In this document: positions 24,051-33,479 of the stretch, piece by piece
Layout of the letters: each line of letters starts with the position of its first letter
Position numbering within the stretch: the first letter of the stretch is position 1
Origin: Methylobacterium sp. Leaf117
Lineage (GTDB): Bacteria; Pseudomonadota; Alphaproteobacteria; Rhizobiales; Beijerinckiaceae
Reading direction: 5' to 3'
DNA length: 34,491 bases
NCBI RefSeq assembly: GCF_001422985.1
Contig: NZ_LMNL01000003.1
Coordinates: 94,490-128,980, forward strand
Program-made: the position numbers and the translations under genes
The notes under the pieces: model-generated
Told to the model about the DNA's origin: nothing
Database searches by the model: none
The model's input: the letters and a program-made list of their open reading frames with translations, nothing else

Positions 24051-25328
24051 TCAGCTTTGACACAGGCTCAGGTCGAGTTGAGCGCTTTCCGTGTCCCGCC
24101 CCATCCGTCGATCGAGGGCGCGCAACACCGGCGTGACCGTGACGCCGTGCAGGAGGATGGAGATCAGCACGGTCAGGCCGGCCGTCGCCCAGAGCAGATC
24201 CGCCTCCGGGAACGTTGCATGGCTCATGGCGAAGGCGAGATAATAGACCGTCCCAAGGCCACGAATGCCGAAGAAGCTGACCACGGCGCGGTCCTCCCGG
24301 GATCGCCCGCTTCCCAGAAGACCGATCCAGCACGCCAGGGGTCGAACGACCAGAAGCGCCAGCATGGCGAACGCGAAGGCGTGCCACGTGAGAGCCTGGA
24401 GCAGGCCTCCGGCAGCGAGCATGGCTCCAAAGCCCACGAGCAGGACCATCATCAGCAGCCGTTCGAGCTCCTCGGCATAGTTGTGCATCTTGCGGTGGTA
24501 GTCATGCCCGTGGCTTGACGCGCGCAGCGCCAGGGCTGCTGCAAAGACGCCCACGAAGCCGTAGCCGTCGACAGCCTGGACGCAGCCGTAGGCGATGCAG
24601 GTCACCCCCAGGGCGACGAAGCCATCCCCCGTTCGGGACAGCTTCGACAGGTTGGGCAGGTGGAAGGTCAGCCATCCCAGCATCCGTCCGATCAACGCGC
24701 CGAGGACGGCGCCGACGAGGATCTTCCAGAGCACGTCGACCGCCAACCAGTGCGACCAGGGCACATCCGCGAGGCTGCCGGAACCCGCCAACGCCATCGC
24801 GAGATTCACGAACGGGAAGGCAAGCCCGTCGTTCAGGCCGGCTTCAGAGGTGAGGGCGAAACGCGGCTCGTCCTCGTGGTCCTCGGCCGGATGGCCAACC
24901 TGGACATCGGAGGCGAGCACCGGGTCGGTCGGTGCCAGTGACGAGGCGAGAAGCAGGGCTGCCGCGGCGCCCAACCCCAGCAGGGCCGATCCCAGAACGG
25001 TCAGTGCCAGGATGGTCAGTGGCATGCCGATGCCGAGCAGGCGCCACGTCAACGACCAGCGCTTCCAGCCGATGAAGCGGTCGATCTTCAGACCGGCGCC
25101 CATCAGCGAGATCACGACGACCGCCTCGGTGGCATGTTCGATGAGCTTGAGGTGCGTGCCCGGATGTGGCGTGACTGCGCCGATGGCAGGGACCAGCGAC
25201 AAGGCCGCACCGATGCCGACGCAGCAGATGGGCAAGGACAACGGCAGTGCCCGAAGCACCATCGGCAACCATGCCGTCAGAAGCACCAGGACACCGAACC
25301 CGGCGACGACGATAACATAGGTTTCCAT
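24051..25328 (-). CDS. CPA1-family (NhaP-type) sodium/proton antiporter
   Basis: From ATG 25328 the product is 425 residues with about twelve hydrophobic segments. The ion-binding motifs are present: SSLAPTDPVLASDVQVG (TDP at ~134-136) and ALTSEAGLNDGLAFPFVNLA (the ND pair near 166). These are diagnostic of CPA1 exchangers that expel Na+ or K+ against H+. The FFGIRGLGTVYYLAFA helix is also typical of the group. No C-terminal regulatory (TrkA-type) domain follows. The frame extends upstream to 25532 without a plausible signal, so METYVIVV is taken as the start. A stress-type protein gene lies 259 bp upstream on the same strand. Confidence 0.9.
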   Translation of the reverse strand: METYVIVVAGFGVLVLLTAWLPMVLRALPLSLPICCVGIGAALSLVPAIGAVTPHPGTHLKLIEHATEAVVVISLMGAGLKIDRFIGWKRWSLTWRLLGIGMPLTILALTVLGSALLGLGAAAALLLASSLAPTDPVLASDVQVGHPAEDHEDEPRFALTSEAGLNDGLAFPFVNLAMALAGSGSLADVPWSHWLAVDVLWKILVGAVLGALIGRMLGWLTFHLPNLSKLSRTGDGFVALGVTCIAYGCVQAVDGYGFVGVFAAALALRASSHGHDYHRKMHNYAEELERLLMMVLLVGFGAMLAAGGLLQALTWHAFAFAMLALLVVRPLACWIGLLGSGRSREDRAVVSFFGIRGLGTVYYLAFAMSHATFPEADLLWATAGLTVLISILLHGVTVTPVLRALDRRMGRDTESAQLDLSLCQS

Positions 25329-25587
25329 CGGGAGGCGAACCGCTCTCGATGGAGTCTCGTTCCCGATCGTCGAACCTCTGCGACTCTGGCTCTGGTCGGC
25401 ATGCTCGCCCGTCACCGGCCGGGCGAGCCGGCGCGTGTCAGTGCCGGCGCGGCATGACCGCGTCGCCATTGCGCAGGATGCCGGGTCCCACCGCGTCGCG
25501 TGGCCGGAAAACACCGCCCCTCCTGTCCGCACGGAGAAGGGCCGAGCCTCTATGCGGGTCGATGATCACGCTCAGTCAAGCATCGGC

Positions 25588-26046
25588 TCACACATCCGGG
25601 GTCGGAACGACATCGACGGGAACGGGCTGGACGGGAACGACAGCGCGCGAACGCGGGACCGGACGGATCTCCGAGGCTTTCAGGACGCGAAACAGCGCAA
25701 AGCCGGCAAGCGCCGCCGCCGCGAAGGTGACGCCTGGACGGCGGCGGACGACGGCATCCACCTCGTCGTAGATTTCGCTGAACGTGCGCCGGTTGATGCC
25801 GTCGGCGAACTCCTCGATTCCTTCGGCGGCCGCATCGAAGAAGGCCTTGATGTTGGGCTGATCGGAAAAGCCGGACCCACCTGCCCGGATGGCATCCCCA
25901 ACATCCGACACGACCCGAGACACATCAGCCTTCCGCTTCCCGGCGTAGCCGACCGCCTGCATCCGGATTTCGTCAGCGAAGCCACCGATCGTTTCAGGAC
26001 TCGTCTCGGCTGAGCCCAGCGGCTGGTCCTTGGCGGTCTCATGCAT
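25588..26046 (-). CDS. Nutrient-deprivation-induced-type membrane-anchored stress protein
   Basis: The 152-residue product starts MHETAKDQP. It has an amphipathic helical body (ETIGGFADEIRMQA...AGKRKADVSRVVSDVGDAIR...AAEGIEEFADGINRRTFSEIYDEVDAVVRRRPGVTF) and then one hydrophobic anchor AAAALAGFALFRVLKAS. A Pro/Val-rich tail follows. This matches the rhizobial nutrient-deprivation-induced protein group (FADALR...GLDRFSDNVR...RRQPALF-GGA--GF--SRFLKAS) and the wider ElaB/YqjD architecture. These proteins are thought to tether to the inner membrane in starved cells. The call rests on layout and short motifs. Confidence 0.65.
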   Translation of the reverse strand: MHETAKDQPLGSAETSPETIGGFADEIRMQAVGYAGKRKADVSRVVSDVGDAIRAGGSGFSDQPNIKAFFDAAAEGIEEFADGINRRTFSEIYDEVDAVVRRRPGVTFAAAALAGFALFRVLKASEIRPVPRSRAVVPVQPVPVDVVPTPDV

Positions 26047-26368
26047 CGTAGCCCACTCCGCACGACAGGTTTCTGTCAAAATCACACGGGAAAGCAAAAG
26101 CCGATCCTTCGGGTTCCATGGGGGCCGATCCCGGTGCCTCCCAGATCCGATCTGGGTACCGCCAAGACTTGAACCGGCGTCTTACGCGACACAACGCACG
26201 CGCGTGCCGGGAAAAGGTGCCCCCTGCAGAGTGGCGCGGGTTGTCGATAGGGGCAGCTGATCAAACCCTCAGCGTGAGCGTTGCGACGCGGACGGGGGCT
26301 GAAAGCGGTCCGATCGCGTTAAGGGCATGCGTCGTGAAGCCAGGCGCGACGGTCCGGGAGTCCTCTGC
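26047..26368. other. Divergent promoter region
   Basis: It lies between the minus-strand stress-protein gene and the plus-strand AI-2E-family gene. It holds no gene I can support; promoters for both are expected here. Confidence 0.35.
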
Positions 26369-28327
26369 ATGCACACCGACGACGATGCTGTTGCCGTCCG
26401 CCCGCCTGCGCAGGTTCCTCCACCTCTCGTGCCGGGCTTTCGTGGGCTGCTGACGCTCGCGGTCGGCGTGGTTCTCGTGGCGGCGCTGTATTTCGGGCGC
26501 GAGGTGTTTATCCCCCTCGTGCTGGCCGTCCTTCTCAGCTTCGTCCTGGGACCCGTGGTCAATCTCCTGAGGCGGATCAAGCTGGGACGCGTGCCCTCGG
26601 TGATCGTCGCCGTCCTCCTTGCCCTCGCGGTGATCGGCGGCATCGGCGCTCTCATCGGCACCCAGGTCGCTGGCTTGGCCGGGAACCTGCCGCAGTATCA
26701 GGCCACCGTGCACAAGAAGTTCGCTGGCCTGCAGCAGGGCTGGCTCGGGGAGGCCAATCGGGTCCTGCAGAAGTTCAACCATCAGGTTCACGACGCCACT
26801 CAGAAGGCCGACGCGGCCGGTACCGCTGCGGTGACCGGCCCGGCAGGCGATACGCCCGAGGCGCAACTGGTTCGGGTCCAGGAACCCGAGGTCTCGCCGC
26901 TGACCCTGGCTCGGAATGTCCTTGGTCCCATCGTCGAGCCGTTGACCACGATCGGCATTGTTCTTGTCGTGGTGGTGTTTCTGCTCCTGCAGCGTGAAGA
27001 CCTCCGCAACCGTATGATCCGCTTGCTCGGGTCGAGCGACCTGCACCGGACGACCGTTGCCATGGACGACGCCGCAGGCCGGCTCGGCACCTACTTCCTC
27101 GCACAGCTCGGAATGAATGCGGCGTTTGGTTTCATTATCGGCGTGGGGCTCTGGCTCATCGGGGTGCCGAATCCGCTCCTGTGGGGGGTCTTCTCCGCCT
27201 TGATGCGCTTCGTGCCCTATATCGGCGCGTTCATCTCAGCCCTGCTCCCCCTTGCGCTCGCGGCAGCCGTCGATCCCGGTTGGGGCATGGTGATCGCCAC
27301 CGCCGCCCTTTTCCTGGTTGCCGAGCCCTTGTTCGGCCATGTCATCGAACCGCTCCTTTACGGTCATTCCACTGGCCTCTCGCCCTTCGCAGTCGTCGTC
27401 TCGACCCTGTTCTGGGGGTTCTTGTGGGGACCCATCGGCCTGATCCTCGCGACGCCCTTCACCGTGTGCCTGGTCGTCCTCGGACGCCACGTCGAAAGTC
27501 TGGAATTCCTTGACGTGCTGCTCGGTGACCGGCCGCCGCTCACGCCCATCGAAAACTTCTACCAGCGGATGCTGGCGGGCGACCCGGACGAGGTGCGCGA
27601 TCTCGCCGAGGCGATGCTCAAGGAGCGCTCGCTCTCCTCATATTACGACGAAGTGGCGTTGAAGGGCCTGCAACTCGCGGCCAACGACTTCGGTCGCGGG
27701 GTCGTCACGCCCGCACAGCTGGAAAACATCAGAGCATCCTCCCGCTCCCTGGTCGCGGATTTCGAGACCCATCCCGACATCGAGCCTGATGGCGAGGCCA
27801 AGGCGTTCAACCCGAAGGAGACTCCAAGCCTGGCCGAGCGCGCCCATCCCAAGAACGAGGCCGTACCGGGTCACGCGCCGCCTCCCGAGGCCTTGCCGGA
27901 AGCGTGGCGTGGCGAAGCACCTGTCCTCTGCGTCGCCGGCCGCGGTCCTCTCGATGAGGCGTCCTCGGCAATGCTGGCTCAGCTGCTGCGCAAGCACGGA
28001 CTCGGCGCTCGAGTCGCCGACCACGACGCGGTTTCACGCGACCGTATCCGTGATCTCGATCTGAACGGCGTGGCGATGGTGTGCATCTCCTACCTCGACA
28101 TCACCGGCAACCCGGCGCACCTGCGCTACCTGCTGGAACGCCTGAGGCGGCGTGCGCCGAACGTGCCTGTGCTGGTGGGCCTTTGGCCCGTCGGCGAGAA
28201 GATTCTCACCGACGCTGCCATTGGTCGACAGGTTGGGGCGGACGTCTACGTGTCCTCGCTGAGGGATGCCGTCGAGGCTTGTCTGAAGGCGGCGCGCGGC
28301 GAGGCCGACCGTGAGCTTGCGGCCTGA
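26369..28327 (+). CDS. AI-2E-family transporter with extra C-terminal Rossmann-like domain
   Basis: The 652-residue protein (ATG 26369 preceded by GGGAG at a good distance; an earlier in-frame ATG at 26327 is poorer) has the AI-2E/PerM/YdiK membrane domain. Marks are LTLAVGVVLVAALYFGREVFIPLVLAVLLSFVLGPVV, the PFVPYIGAF-like RFVPYIGAFISALLPLALA, and EPLLYGHSTGLSPFAVVVSTLFWGFLWGPIGLILATP. After a linker (~residues 415-510) a soluble domain of about 120 residues follows: EAPVLCVAGRGPLDEASSAMLAQLLRKHGL..., VCISYLDITGNPAHLRYLLERLRRRAPNVPVLVGLWP. This alpha/beta order recalls a cobalamin-binding or response-regulator-like fold. The family includes autoinducer exporters and Na+/H+ antiporters, so the substrate is open; the neighbouring antiporter fits ion transport. 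Confidence 0.88.
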   Translation: MHTDDDAVAVRPPAQVPPPLVPGFRGLLTLAVGVVLVAALYFGREVFIPLVLAVLLSFVLGPVVNLLRRIKLGRVPSVIVAVLLALAVIGGIGALIGTQVAGLAGNLPQYQATVHKKFAGLQQGWLGEANRVLQKFNHQVHDATQKADAAGTAAVTGPAGDTPEAQLVRVQEPEVSPLTLARNVLGPIVEPLTTIGIVLVVVVFLLLQREDLRNRMIRLLGSSDLHRTTVAMDDAAGRLGTYFLAQLGMNAAFGFIIGVGLWLIGVPNPLLWGVFSALMRFVPYIGAFISALLPLALAAAVDPGWGMVIATAALFLVAEPLFGHVIEPLLYGHSTGLSPFAVVVSTLFWGFLWGPIGLILATPFTVCLVVLGRHVESLEFLDVLLGDRPPLTPIENFYQRMLAGDPDEVRDLAEAMLKERSLSSYYDEVALKGLQLAANDFGRGVVTPAQLENIRASSRSLVADFETHPDIEPDGEAKAFNPKETPSLAERAHPKNEAVPGHAPPPEALPEAWRGEAPVLCVAGRGPLDEASSAMLAQLLRKHGLGARVADHDAVSRDRIRDLDLNGVAMVCISYLDITGNPAHLRYLLERLRRRAPNVPVLVGLWPVGEKILTDAAIGRQVGADVYVSSLRDAVEACLKAARGEADRELAA

Positions 28328-28565
28328 TCCGCATCAGGGCCTCGTTCCCAGCGTACCTGAGCCGTTGGCCCCGGGGTTGATGATGCACGCTTCACGGTGG
28401 CGTGGAGGGACGCGCTATGGCGCAGTTCGACATGGCCGCTTTATCATGCCAACGCCACAACGACGGAGCGCAGCCAACTCGTCGCAATGATGAAAAGCCC
28501 TGACGGTATTCAGAACCACGGCCGGGGCTGTGACGGACTTGGAGAGGCCATTATCGCTCCCCTGA

Positions 28566-29942
28566 TCAGTATCCGCGCGAGACCTGCGTCGTGCCTTCGG
28601 GAACCTGTGTCGAGCCGACAAGGGCGCCGCCGACGCGGGATGACTGAACGTTGCCTTTGCGAGAGGAGCGAGAGCGTTCCACTGCGTTAAAATCATACGC
28701 GTAGACACCGGCAATCGTGAACAGAAGGCTCATCGTACCAAATCCTCCAAAGAGCTGGATATCTTGGTATTGGCTGACGATCATGACTGTGGCGCAGGAG
28801 AAATAGAAAACACTCGTGATGTTCGCCGAGTAATAAACCCACCGGTAGCACATCAAGAATGTCCACGACAGCATCGTCGCCACGATCAGGAGGCCGAACA
28901 GCCCCAGGTCAATCTGGGATTGATAGAACAGATTGTGGAAGTGGAAGCCCATACGACTTTGAACATGGTTTTCGAGCCATAGCATCTCGGCCAGAGGGTT
29001 ACCTTGGACCCAAAATCCGTTGTAGCCCCATCCCAGCCAGAATTTGGTGGGAATGATTTTGCTGGCCCAATCCCAAAGCACCGTGCGGCCTGTCAACGTC
29101 GGAGATTTGCCGACGAGTTGAAGCAATTCACCGGAAAAATTCGAGAGAACAAAAAATCCGACGCCGCTGAATATCACGATGACGATCGAGATCTGCTCGA
29201 TCGTCGATCGAAACATGCGTCGCGGGAGCAGGAAGGCCAGATAGATCGACGTCATCAAACCGAGGCCGATCGTCAGAATGACGATCATGGCGATCGATTT
29301 GGCGGAATAGCACACGACATAGGACAGCGGCAGAATTGCCAGGTAAAACAATCTGATCGGAACGAATCTCTTCGAATCCATCGCATGGTGGGCGCAGCAC
29401 AGGCCGAACAACGCTCCGATCATGGACATCGAGTTTTTATTGTAGTAGACGCCAGACCAGTTTATTTCGTTGGTCATACTATCAAGAACACGACGATTGA
29501 CGATAAAACCAAGTAAAATTGCCAAGATCAGGCTAAGAAACATGATATGAACGAATTGTTTGGCGGGGACCAAACGACATAACATGACCCCAAACGCGAT
29601 CATCAGCACGGCCTGCAAGGCCGTTCGCGCCGTCGATTCCGGGACTGCCGACCATAACGTCGACAACAGAGCGTAGGCAGGAAGCAGAAGTAGGATGGCC
29701 TTCTGGCTCTCGAACTCCCGCAAAAATGCGGTTGGATACGCGGCGACGATGACGATCATCACGATGAAGAGGAGATACAAGAAGGCGGAGCCGATCACCT
29801 CGTTGTAAATCATTCCATTGAGACAGAGCGCAGCAAACAACCAGCTGAAAACGGACGTTTTCTGCGCCGTGTTCCTATAGGATTGCGCGTGCGTTGGCTG
29901 TGTCACTCCGGTTCCCTCTTTGGCAGCAACGCTCATCGACAT
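28566..29942 (-). CDS. O-antigen ligase / exopolysaccharide polymerase-like membrane protein
   Basis: From ATG 29942 (or 29936) the product is about 459 residues with ten or more hydrophobic segments. The Wzy/WaaL-type central region is visible: INWSGVYYNKNSMSMIGALFGL, then the large loop GRTVLWDWASKIIPTKFWLGWGYNGFW and MGFHFHNLFYQSQIDLGLFGLLIVA. The (Y/F)(H/N)KN and HN---Q---LG-LG motifs are those of ligases/polymerases acting on undecaprenyl-linked glycans in the periplasm. ExoQ-type polymerases of Rhizobiales are the closest idea. The sequence is clearly more AT-rich than neighbouring genes, suggesting acquisition or locus-specific turnover. The C-terminal tail (SRSSRKGNVQSSRVGGALVGSTQ) is cytoplasmic and Ser-rich. 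Confidence 0.82.
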   Translation of the reverse strand: MSMSVAAKEGTGVTQPTHAQSYRNTAQKTSVFSWLFAALCLNGMIYNEVIGSAFLYLLFIVMIVIVAAYPTAFLREFESQKAILLLLPAYALLSTLWSAVPESTARTALQAVLMIAFGVMLCRLVPAKQFVHIMFLSLILAILLGFIVNRRVLDSMTNEINWSGVYYNKNSMSMIGALFGLCCAHHAMDSKRFVPIRLFYLAILPLSYVVCYSAKSIAMIVILTIGLGLMTSIYLAFLLPRRMFRSTIEQISIVIVIFSGVGFFVLSNFSGELLQLVGKSPTLTGRTVLWDWASKIIPTKFWLGWGYNGFWVQGNPLAEMLWLENHVQSRMGFHFHNLFYQSQIDLGLFGLLIVATMLSWTFLMCYRWVYYSANITSVFYFSCATVMIVSQYQDIQLFGGFGTMSLLFTIAGVYAYDFNAVERSRSSRKGNVQSSRVGGALVGSTQVPEGTTQVSRGY

Positions 29943-30340
29943 CAGACCCGCAAATTCCCAGGAGCGACGAGGCTCGTAGCGTTGGGCACCCCTGCCTGTA
30001 TCCAGGCTGCCCTTCGACTGCACAATTCGTAAGATTTCAGACTGTCGGCGACAATGCTCGCGGCGGATCACGTTGTTGCTTCTAGCACATCGGTCGATGA
30101 GGCTGATACCCTGCGCCACGTCCGAATCGCGCGGGCGGACGCGGCGTGAAGCCTGATTTCGAAAGACTCATCAGCACCTTGCCGCGCTCGACCGCGCTAC
30201 CGAGAGCGCGGCACCGGGAGCGCGATACGGGGACCCGCAGGAAGGCTGTGGGACCACGCTCTGCCTGCTTCAGTGGAAGCCCCGCCCAAGGGCGAGGCTT
30301 CGTGTCTCGCCTCCGGCTGGAAGGGGCGGCGCTGGATCCC
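29943..30340. other. Intergenic region between the ligase-like gene and phosphomannomutase
   Basis: It carries the promoter of the minus-strand ligase-like gene. The reading frame of that gene extends upstream to 30119 but without coding character. The only other structure I see is the hairpin at 30276-30301. Confidence 0.4.
30276..30301. terminator. GC-rich hairpin downstream of the phosphomannomutase gene
   Basis: GAAGCC (30276-30281) pairs with GGCTTC (30296-30301) and CGCCC with GGGCG inside it, with one C-A mismatch and a short loop. It lies 40 bp past the stop of the minus-strand phosphomannomutase gene. No T-run follows on that strand, so it may assist rather than cause termination. 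Confidence 0.4.
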
Positions 30341-31771
30341 TCACGGACGCGCGGCGGCCGATGATGTCATGGCATCCGCTGCTGCGGACAGTCCCCACCG
30401 CACCAGGTCTTCAGCTTCGACCGAGGTGTTGGCCTCCGCGTAGCACCGCAGTTCCGGTGCATTCCCGGAGGCGCGGAAATGGAGGGTCCGCCCGCCATCG
30501 AGTTCCATGCGGACGCCGTCCTGGGTATCGACCGCGCGTGCGGCTCCGATGGGTTGCAGGAAGCGGCTTCGGAAGGTCTCCTGGCCGAGTTGCTGCAGGA
30601 AGGCGCTGCTGTGTTCAGCCGGCGTTTCCGGCAACCGATCGCTCGCGGTTTCCCCGGCATGCAAGGAGGCCACGAGCCCGGCCAGCGTCAGGCCGCTCGC
30701 GCGCGTGGCCGCCAGGGTCGCCAGGATCGGCAGCATCGCGTCACGTGTCGGTAGGGCGGCCAAGGTCCGGCCGTTCACCTGGGCGTCCGACCCGAGCAGG
30801 AACCCACCATTCGCCTCGAAGCCGACAACGAGCGCCGAACCGTCCTCCTTGGCCTGCGCCATGCCGGCGATGACGAAAGGCGAGCCGACCCGTGTGCGGA
30901 CCACACGGCTGAACCCACCCGCACGCTCCATGGCCGAACCGGCCGTGACCGGAACCACAACCGTGTCGGCGTTCAGGTAGCGGGCTGTGATCAACCCGAG
31001 GACGTCCCCACGAACGATCCGGCCGGCTTCGTCGGCCACCAACGGTCGATCGGCATCGCCGTCGGTCGTGACGAGGGCGTCGTAGGTGCCGGAGGACATG
31101 GCATCGCGGACGAAGGCAATATCCTCCGGCCGATGGGCTTCGGTGTCGATCGGCACGAACGTCTCCGAGCGGCCGATGGCTGTCACCTGCGCTCCCAAGG
31201 ATTCGAGCGCGTCGACCAGCACATCACGGGCGACGGAGCTCTGTTGGTAGACGGCGATCCGCTGTCCCGCGAGGGCGTCCTGCGCGAACACATCGCGATA
31301 GCGCCGGAGGTAGCGGTCTCGGGCACTCGATTCCGGTGTGGCGGGAACGATCCCCATCGAACCCACTGCCGAGACGTCCCCGAGAGCATCCAGGATCGCG
31401 ACTTCGTCGGCCTTCGTGATCTCACCGTCGGGGCGATAGAATTTCAGCCCATTGCGGTCCTGAGGGATGTGGCTGCCGGTCACCATCACCGCGCAGCTCC
31501 CGCGGCGCAACCCTTCCAGCGCGAGAGCCGGCGTCGGAAGCGGACCGCAATCAATCGCCGTAAACCCTGCCTCGGCGGCAGCGGCGGCGACGGTCGCGGC
31601 GATCCCTTCGCTGCTGTCGCGCAGGTCGCGTCCGATGACAACGGTGCGGTTGGCCCCAGCCGTAGTCGCAACAGAACGAAAGAAGGCGCGGGCGTAGGCG
31701 TAACTCGGCCACCCGACGAGGTCGGTGACGAGACCGCGTAAGCCGCTCGTCCCAAATTTCAGACTGCTCAT
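30341..31771 (-). CDS. Phosphomannomutase/phosphoglucomutase
   Basis: The 476-residue protein interconverts hexose-6-phosphate and hexose-1-phosphate, supplying GDP-mannose or UDP-glucose precursors for polysaccharides. All four sites of the alpha-D-phosphohexomutase family are visible. The phosphoserine loop is TGSHIP (98-103) with RNGLKFY after it. The metal loop is DGDADR (237-242), the sugar-binding loop is GFEANGGF (~317-324) and the phosphate-binding loop is RASGNAPE (433-440). The length is normal. Whether it prefers mannose or glucose cannot be told. The ligase-like gene lies downstream on the same strand, and a GT4 gene is divergent. Confidence 0.92.
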   Translation of the reverse strand: MSSLKFGTSGLRGLVTDLVGWPSYAYARAFFRSVATTAGANRTVVIGRDLRDSSEGIAATVAAAAAEAGFTAIDCGPLPTPALALEGLRRGSCAVMVTGSHIPQDRNGLKFYRPDGEITKADEVAILDALGDVSAVGSMGIVPATPESSARDRYLRRYRDVFAQDALAGQRIAVYQQSSVARDVLVDALESLGAQVTAIGRSETFVPIDTEAHRPEDIAFVRDAMSSGTYDALVTTDGDADRPLVADEAGRIVRGDVLGLITARYLNADTVVVPVTAGSAMERAGGFSRVVRTRVGSPFVIAGMAQAKEDGSALVVGFEANGGFLLGSDAQVNGRTLAALPTRDAMLPILATLAATRASGLTLAGLVASLHAGETASDRLPETPAEHSSAFLQQLGQETFRSRFLQPIGAARAVDTQDGVRMELDGGRTLHFRASGNAPELRCYAEANTSVEAEDLVRWGLSAAADAMTSSAAARP

Positions 31772-32429
31772 GATGTTTTTACTCGCAATCGGCGCGCCGG
31801 CGCTTTCGGTAAGAGTGCAAACGCCAGCTTCTATGGAAAGCCGGGCGCCTCCTCAAACGGTGCCATCCGAAACGCGTTCATTTTACGTCGCCGGATCGGA
31901 CTGCATCTCTTGTTTGACACGCAAGCCTCGGACGGATCGCGCGCCAATCGTTTTCGACCCCGGTTCTCGTTCGACGGCATCATTCCGCACGCCTGCCATC
32001 CGACGGGCCGGGATGTCTGGCAGGTTCCGCCCCGGAGGATCGCCGACGGAATGCCGTGGAGTGAAGCTCGATATCCGCCGCAGCGCGAGGCCGTCCGGCG
32101 CCGCAATCGGGCAACGGATCGTCATCTTCGCTTGTCTGGCGTCAGAGTGCCGAGACCGCGCTGCACGCCGCCGTCAGATTTTCAAGAAAGCCGACGCGCT
32201 GCCTGAGATACTCAGATTTGGCAGAAACTATATTTTCCGTCTGTGAGCGAGATCGCAAATAAGGGAAGCTTTGGAAGGGAGATTCCGCCATCTGAGTTCA
32301 TTTCCCAGAAGCGCGAAAACTTGCATCTGCTTTTGCCGTTGTGTTGCAGTCCTTTGCGACATATGGGTGATGCTTCTTGGGGCTCGCGGCCAACCGCCTG
32401 CGTGCCATCCCGCAAATCAAGGTTTTTTC
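31772..32429. other. 658-bp gene-free divergent region
   Basis: No frame has a plausible coding signature. It separates the minus-strand phosphomannomutase and the plus-strand GT4 gene, and the last 230 bp are AT-richer (32210-32430). Promoters for both genes are expected. The GT4 frame extends upstream to 32271 but with a Cys-rich, non-homologous stretch. Confidence 0.45.
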
Positions 32430-33479
32430 ATGCGCAGTGCAGTCTTGCTTGGTAAAGGTCGCTACGCTGATGAAATTCGCGGCTTTGAAGCAGAGGACGG
32501 CCCTCGCACAGAATTCATTACCGTTGCGCGCAGGATAGACGCGAAGGTTTTTTCGTTTGCTACGGCCCGGTCGGAGCGGAGTGCTTTGTTCGGGCGATTG
32601 TTTGGACGAAAGCCAGTCATTGGATCAGTCGTGAACTTCGTCATACAGGCTGGCTCAATCGATCGGTGCTATGTGACGGGCGAGGATATCGGGATCGTTG
32701 CGGCAATACTGCTGCGATTGAGAGGATGGCAGGGAAAATTGTATTGTGTTTTCCATGCAATGACCCCGAAAAAAGCAAAAATACTTAGGCTTATCGGTCA
32801 CAAAATGTTTGGTGTCTTCATTGTGGTGAGCGAGAAGCAGCGACGTCTTCTCATCGAGGAAGGCAACGTGCCGCCCGAGAAGGTCCTCACGGTTCACAAC
32901 TGGGTGGATGATCGGTTTTTTCATCCGCGCGACCTCGCGCGCGCGACCTCGCCAGGCGCAAAGGTCGTGATGGCGTGCGGTGCAGAAAATCGTGACTATC
33001 CAACCCTGGTTCGGGCGATGAAAACCGTCGATGCCGATCTCAAACTCTTCGCCCATGGATTTTATGGAACGCATCAGGGCACCGTCGATCCATCAGCACA
33101 GGATCGGATCAGGCTGATGCCGCGGGTGTCCTTCTCGGATCTGCTCAAAAGCTACCAGGATGCTGACGTGATCGCGGTTCCGCTCAACGAAGTTGATTAC
33201 GCCGCGGGCGTCACCGGCCTCGTCGAAGCCATGGCGTGCGGGAAAGTCGTCGTGGTCAGCGCAACGGCGGGTTTGGACGGCTATCTCGATGGCATCGATC
33301 CGACGCTGCTCGTGAAGCCGCACCAGCCGACGGACCTCGCGCAGGCTGTCTCGAAAGCCTTAGCCATCGCCCACGACCCGGCGCGCCAAGATGGCTCTCG
33401 CAATCGTGATTGGGTCGTGAAGCACTGCAGTCTCGATAACTATGTACAAAAGGTCGCGAATTTGATGGCGGCGACTTAG
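32430..33479 (+). CDS. GT4-family glycosyltransferase
   Basis: From ATG 32430 the product is 349 residues with the two-domain GT-B fold. The N-domain ends with IGHKMFGVFIVVSEKQRRLLIEEGNVPPEKVLTVHNWVDDRFF, the linker motif seen in GT4 enzymes (VSE, VPNGVD-like). The C-domain has KVVMACGAENRDYPTLVRAM and VIAVPLNEVDYAAGVTGLVEAMACGKVVVVSAT, the retaining GT4 donor site (E-x7-E-like, GL-EAMACG). It probably adds a sugar in assembly of a surface polysaccharide. The start was chosen for MRSAVLLGKG, the natural first strand. The gene is AT-richer than the genome average here, like the ligase-like gene. Confidence 0.88.
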   Translation: MRSAVLLGKGRYADEIRGFEAEDGPRTEFITVARRIDAKVFSFATARSERSALFGRLFGRKPVIGSVVNFVIQAGSIDRCYVTGEDIGIVAAILLRLRGWQGKLYCVFHAMTPKKAKILRLIGHKMFGVFIVVSEKQRRLLIEEGNVPPEKVLTVHNWVDDRFFHPRDLARATSPGAKVVMACGAENRDYPTLVRAMKTVDADLKLFAHGFYGTHQGTVDPSAQDRIRLMPRVSFSDLLKSYQDADVIAVPLNEVDYAAGVTGLVEAMACGKVVVVSATAGLDGYLDGIDPTLLVKPHQPTDLAQAVSKALAIAHDPARQDGSRNRDWVVKHCSLDNYVQKVANLMAAT

